Positions 61,594 to 64,000 of a DNA stretch of 64,000 nt are shown piece by piece. The stretch spans positions 3,400,001-3,464,000 of the forward strand of contig NZ_CP017477.1 of the NCBI RefSeq assembly GCF_001761365.1, read 5' to 3'. The notes beneath the pieces are model-generated. The model searched no databases. It worked only from the letters and a program-made list of their open reading frames with translations, and was not told the origin of the DNA. Each line of letters starts with the position of its first letter. The stretch's first letter is position 1. The translations under genes and the position numbers were made by a program. This DNA comes from Polaribacter vadi. Lineage in GTDB: Bacteria; Bacteroidota; Bacteroidia; Flavobacteriales; Flavobacteriaceae.

Positions 61594-62317
61594 AAAACCA
61601 ACATATAAACAATTTGGAGAAAAGGCGATTCTTGTAGAATGGCAAGCTATTATTGATGATGAAATTCTAAATGATATTTTACTATTTGTAGAAAAAATTA
61701 AAGCTAATAAAAAAATAAATTATATCGATTTAATTCAAGGTTATAACTCACTGACAATTATTTATAAGAAATTTATTGAAAATTTTTGTGAAGAAGTTGC
61801 ACTTTTAAAATCGGTTTATTCATCAACTTTAAAAATAGCAAAACAAGATTATTTTTTATGGGAAATTCCTGTTTGTTACGATTTAGAATTTGGAATTGAC
61901 TTACAAGATCTGTCAAAAAAATCAAGTTTAGAAATTGATGAAATTATAAAAAACCATTCTGAAACTATCTACAAAGTTTTCTTCGTTGGTTTTTTACCAG
62001 GATTTTTATATTTAGGAGGTTTAAATGAGCAATTGTTTTTTGATAGAAAACCAAATCCGAGATTGCATGTAGCAAAAGGTTCAGTGGCAATAGGAGGCAA
62101 GCAAACAGGTGTGTATCCACAAAATTCTGCTGGTGGTTGGAATGTTATTGGTAAAACTCCGATTAACTTTTTTGATGTTAATACACCAAATCCTTGTTTT
62201 GCAAAAGCTGGCGATTTTATAAAATTCAACCCTATTTCTTTGGATGAGTTTTATCAACTTGAAAAAGAAATAAAAGAAGAAAAATATCAACTTATAAAAA
62301 CTTTACAACATGCTTAA
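61586..62317 (+). CDS. pxpB: 5-oxoprolinase subunit B
   Basis: A KipI-like subunit of 243 residues. The only start that keeps the conserved beginning (QFGEKAILVEW) is the TTG at 61586; no ATG is available nearby. FLPGFLYLGGL, PRLHVAKGSVAIGGKQTGVYP and GGWNVIGKTP are hallmark stretches. It overlaps both pxpA and pxpC by 8 nt, giving tight translational coupling of the three subunits. Confidence 0.93.
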   Translation: MNKKPTYKQFGEKAILVEWQAIIDDEILNDILLFVEKIKANKKINYIDLIQGYNSLTIIYKKFIENFCEEVALLKSVYSSTLKIAKQDYFLWEIPVCYDLEFGIDLQDLSKKSSLEIDEIIKNHSETIYKVFFVGFLPGFLYLGGLNEQLFFDRKPNPRLHVAKGSVAIGGKQTGVYPQNSAGGWNVIGKTPINFFDVNTPNPCFAKAGDFIKFNPISLDEFYQLEKEIKEEKYQLIKTLQHA

Positions 62318-63155
62318 AGTTTTAAAAGCTGGTTTTTTTACAACAATTCAAGATAAAGGTAGAGTTGGTTTTGCGAATCTTGGAGTTCCTGTTTCTGGTG
62401 TTATGGATGCATATTCTGCTGATTTGGCAAATAGTATTTTAAATAATTATCTACAAGCTGCAGTTTTAGAAATCACTTTAGGAAGCTGTAAACTTCAGTT
62501 TTTAAAAAGTACCATAATTTGTATTTCTGGTGGAGATTTCTCGCCAATGATTAATGAGAAACCTATTGTATTAAATTCAAGAATTCAAGTTTTTGAAAAT
62601 GACATTCTATCTTTTGGAAAGGTAAACTTTGGCGTTCGTTGTTATGTAGCTGTAAAAGGTGGTTTCTTATCGGATTTAAAACTACAAAGTAGCAGTTTTT
62701 ATCAAAATATAACTCAAAAAAGTATTGTTGAAAAAGGAGATGTACTATCTTTTAAAGAGCATAAAGAACCTTTTTCATCAACTAAATCTTTAATAAAAAT
62801 AGATCAAAATCATTTTAATACTATAAGGTTAGATTGTTTTAAAGGACCAGAATTTGAAATGTTAAACGAACATCAGCAAGAAAAATTAACGACTGAGATT
62901 TTTACAATCTCTAATGATAATAATAGAATGGGTGTAAGGTTGAATGAACTTTTCATCAATAATTTGCCTCAAATCTTAACTTCAGCAGTTTTGCCAGGAA
63001 CTGTTCAACTAACTCAATCAGGAAAATTAATTATTTTAATGAGAGATTGCCAAGTAACAGGTGGTTATCCAAGAGTTTTACAACTTACTGAGTTTTCAAT
63101 TAGTAGATTGGCGCAAAAATCTACAAATCAAAAAATTAGCTTTAATGCGATTTGA
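62310..63155 (+). CDS. pxpC: 5-oxoprolinase subunit C
   Basis: A KipA-like (biotin-dependent carboxylase-like) subunit of 281 residues. The start LKAGFFTTIQDKGRVGFANL and GVPVSGVMDAYS are diagnostic. Further family marks are RCYVAVKGG, NRMGVRL and CQVTGGYPRV. With PxpA and PxpB it forms the 5-oxoproline-hydrolysing complex. It is the last gene of the operon. Confidence 0.94.
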   Translation: MLKVLKAGFFTTIQDKGRVGFANLGVPVSGVMDAYSADLANSILNNYLQAAVLEITLGSCKLQFLKSTIICISGGDFSPMINEKPIVLNSRIQVFENDILSFGKVNFGVRCYVAVKGGFLSDLKLQSSSFYQNITQKSIVEKGDVLSFKEHKEPFSSTKSLIKIDQNHFNTIRLDCFKGPEFEMLNEHQQEKLTTEIFTISNDNNRMGVRLNELFINNLPQILTSAVLPGTVQLTQSGKLIILMRDCQVTGGYPRVLQLTEFSISRLAQKSTNQKISFNAI

Positions 63156-63201
63156 GTTAAAATTTGTTTTTTTTGAGTTAAGTATCACTTTAGTTATGCT
63201 G

Positions 63202-63209
63202 TATATTTG
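63202..63209 (+). promoter_or_regulatory. -7 element of the YtxH/holin-like operon
   Basis: TATATTTG matches TAnnTTTG; the leader to the ATG is about 57 nt. Confidence 0.6.
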
Positions 63210-63266
63210 TAGTATCTTTCAAGAAAAGAGATAGAAATTAAATTTAACCATTAAAAACAATATAAA

Positions 63267-63626
63267 ATGAGTAGTTTATCAAATTTATTATTAGGAGGAG
63301 CAATAGGAGGAATTTTAGGAATTTTATATGCACCAGATAAAGGTGAAAATACTAGAAAAAAATTAAGAGAAGAGGCTTTAATTGCTAAAGACAAAGCAAT
63401 GGAAACAGCTTCAGAATTAAAAGATCAAATTTCATCTACTTATAGCACTCAAAAAGAGAGTTTAGAAACGCAATTAGAAAGTGTAATGTCTAACGTTAGT
63501 TATAAAGCAGATGACGTAATTTCTACTTTAGAGAAAAAATTACATGATTTAAAAGAAAAAAACAAGAATTTACAGAAAAATAAAGGTGCAGATTTAAAAA
63601 ATGAACCTTTTACACAAACTGTATAA
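63267..63626 (+). CDS. YtxH domain-containing protein
   Basis: A 119-residue envelope protein. The N-terminal hydrophobic stretch NLLLGGAIGGILGILYAPDKG (split over residues 6-26) followed by ENTRKKLREEA is the YtxH signature. The rest is a long charged helix likely to form a coiled coil. It heads an operon with a holin-like protein and a third, truncated gene. Such clusters are often linked to envelope stress; no mechanism is known. Confidence 0.82.
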   Translation: MSSLSNLLLGGAIGGILGILYAPDKGENTRKKLREEALIAKDKAMETASELKDQISSTYSTQKESLETQLESVMSNVSYKADDVISTLEKKLHDLKEKNKNLQKNKGADLKNEPFTQTV

Positions 63627-63629
63627 TTT

Positions 63630-63989
63630 ATGAGTTTCTACGATTCTATAAACAAGTCTTCTGATAGTGCAACCGATATTGGTAAAAAGTACGTAAAAGA
63701 TTCTATAAGTTATGCAAAACTCAAAACCTTTTTAATAACTACATCTTCTATAAGTACAGTTACTAAATTGGTTTTAATTGGAGGTTTGTTAACGATAGGT
63801 ATTCTTTTTATGTCAGTAGCCTTGGCTATTGAATTAGGAGATTATTTCGAAAGTATTACTTTAGGTCTTTTGTCAGTTGGTGGTATTTATGTTTTACTTG
63901 GGCTAATTACGTTTTTAGTGAGAAAAACTATTGATAAAAAGATAATTAAAAGTTTGTCAGTTAAATTTTTCAAAAATAAAAATATATGA
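63630..63989 (+). CDS. Small membrane protein, phage-holin-family-like
   Basis: A 119-residue protein with an N-terminal amphipathic part (1-40) and two hydrophobic segments (about 46-68 and 77-96), then a basic tail. The arrangement after YtxH matches the proteins usually named phage holin family in Flavobacteriaceae; there is no sign of a prophage here, so the name refers to fold only. It starts 3 nt after ytxH and overlaps the next ATG. Confidence 0.7.
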   Translation: MSFYDSINKSSDSATDIGKKYVKDSISYAKLKTFLITTSSISTVTKLVLIGGLLTIGILFMSVALAIELGDYFESITLGLLSVGGIYVLLGLITFLVRKTIDKKIIKSLSVKFFKNKNI

Positions 63990-64000
63990 GAGCATACGAA
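63986..64000 (+). CDS. Start of a third gene of the YtxH operon (partial)
   Basis: An ATG at 63986 overlaps the preceding stop (ATGA) and opens the frame MRAYE up to the window edge. In related genomes a short helical protein (possibly DUF6327) follows at this place; only five codons are visible, so this is based on position. Confidence 0.4.

Noticed and set aside
63630..63989. Holin-like protein as a sign of a prophage
   Set aside because: No phage structural, lysis or integrase genes lie nearby; the gene belongs to a YtxH envelope cluster common in these bacteria.
1..64000. CRISPR arrays, rRNA operons, intact transposases and a replication origin
   Set aside because: Looked for and not seen: no regularly spaced repeats, no rRNA-like sequence, no full-length transposase, and no dnaA-box cluster.

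Overview
The window is low-GC DNA from a member of the Flavobacteriaceae (Bacteroidota). The genus cannot be fixed from sequence alone; a marine genus such as Polaribacter or Tenacibaculum would fit. The evidence is a gliding-motility ABC subunit (GldA), GLPGLI-family proteins, Oar-like and other TonB-linked barrels, a DnaE with a fused proofreading exonuclease, a ribosomal protein S16 with a long Ala/Glu tail, and many promoters of the Bacteroidota type (TAnnTTTG at -7).

Layout. 1-3.8 kb: a minus-strand operon ending in a large surface protein (PPC, three FN3-like repeats, LamG; cut by the window edge), behind a 7TM-LuxR regulator and a tandem operator-like repeat. 4-11 kb: housekeeping genes (aminotransferase, front-end desaturase, rsmG, deoxynucleoside kinase), with a decayed second copy of the rsmG 3' end. 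8.8-16.2 kb: a two-component system divergent from a secreted protein, two GLPGLI proteins and a TonB-type barrel, with 10-bp-phased direct repeats in two intergenic regions. 16.2-32.5 kb: a membrane protein, gldA, a HAD phosphatase/FAD oxidase pair, dnaE, an Oar-like receptor, a secreted phosphodiesterase, a Crp-type regulator, a DUF2383 protein, a structured inverted-repeat element and rpsP-rimM.

32.6-53.1 kb is the most striking part. A tRNA-Ser(GGA) is followed at once by the decayed C-terminal end of a tyrosine recombinase and then by about 20 kb of heavy-metal resistance genes. It looks like an integrated, now fixed, metal-resistance island. It holds a monovalent-metal (Cu/Ag) cluster: HYC_CC_PP protein, CusA, TolC, an acetolactate-decarboxylase-like lipoprotein, CopA, DUF305, CusB and an HMA lipoprotein. 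It then holds a divalent-metal cluster: small Cys/His protein, a CzcA-TolC fusion, CzcB, a Fur-family regulator and a ZntA-like ATPase. A 16-bp motif sits at the same position in front of both promoters of the divalent cluster and is a candidate operator for the Fur-like protein.

53-64 kb: trmN6 flanked by two paralogous lipoproteins, a saccharopine dehydrogenase-like enzyme, DUF423, pckA, a secreted FG-GAP-like protein, and then an NRAMP-like carrier upstream of the 5-oxoprolinase genes pxpA-pxpB-pxpC. The NRAMP-like protein has lost the metal-binding residues of its family, which suggests a substrate other than a metal. The window ends in a YtxH / holin-like envelope cluster whose third gene is cut by the edge.

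The strongest candidates for undescribed biology are the acetolactate-decarboxylase-like lipoprotein in the copper cluster, the metal-site-less NRAMP carrier tied to 5-oxoproline use, the shared operator of the divalent-metal cluster, and the phased-repeat operators of the GLPGLI/TonB locus. All identifications rest on reading motifs by eye; no database search was run.
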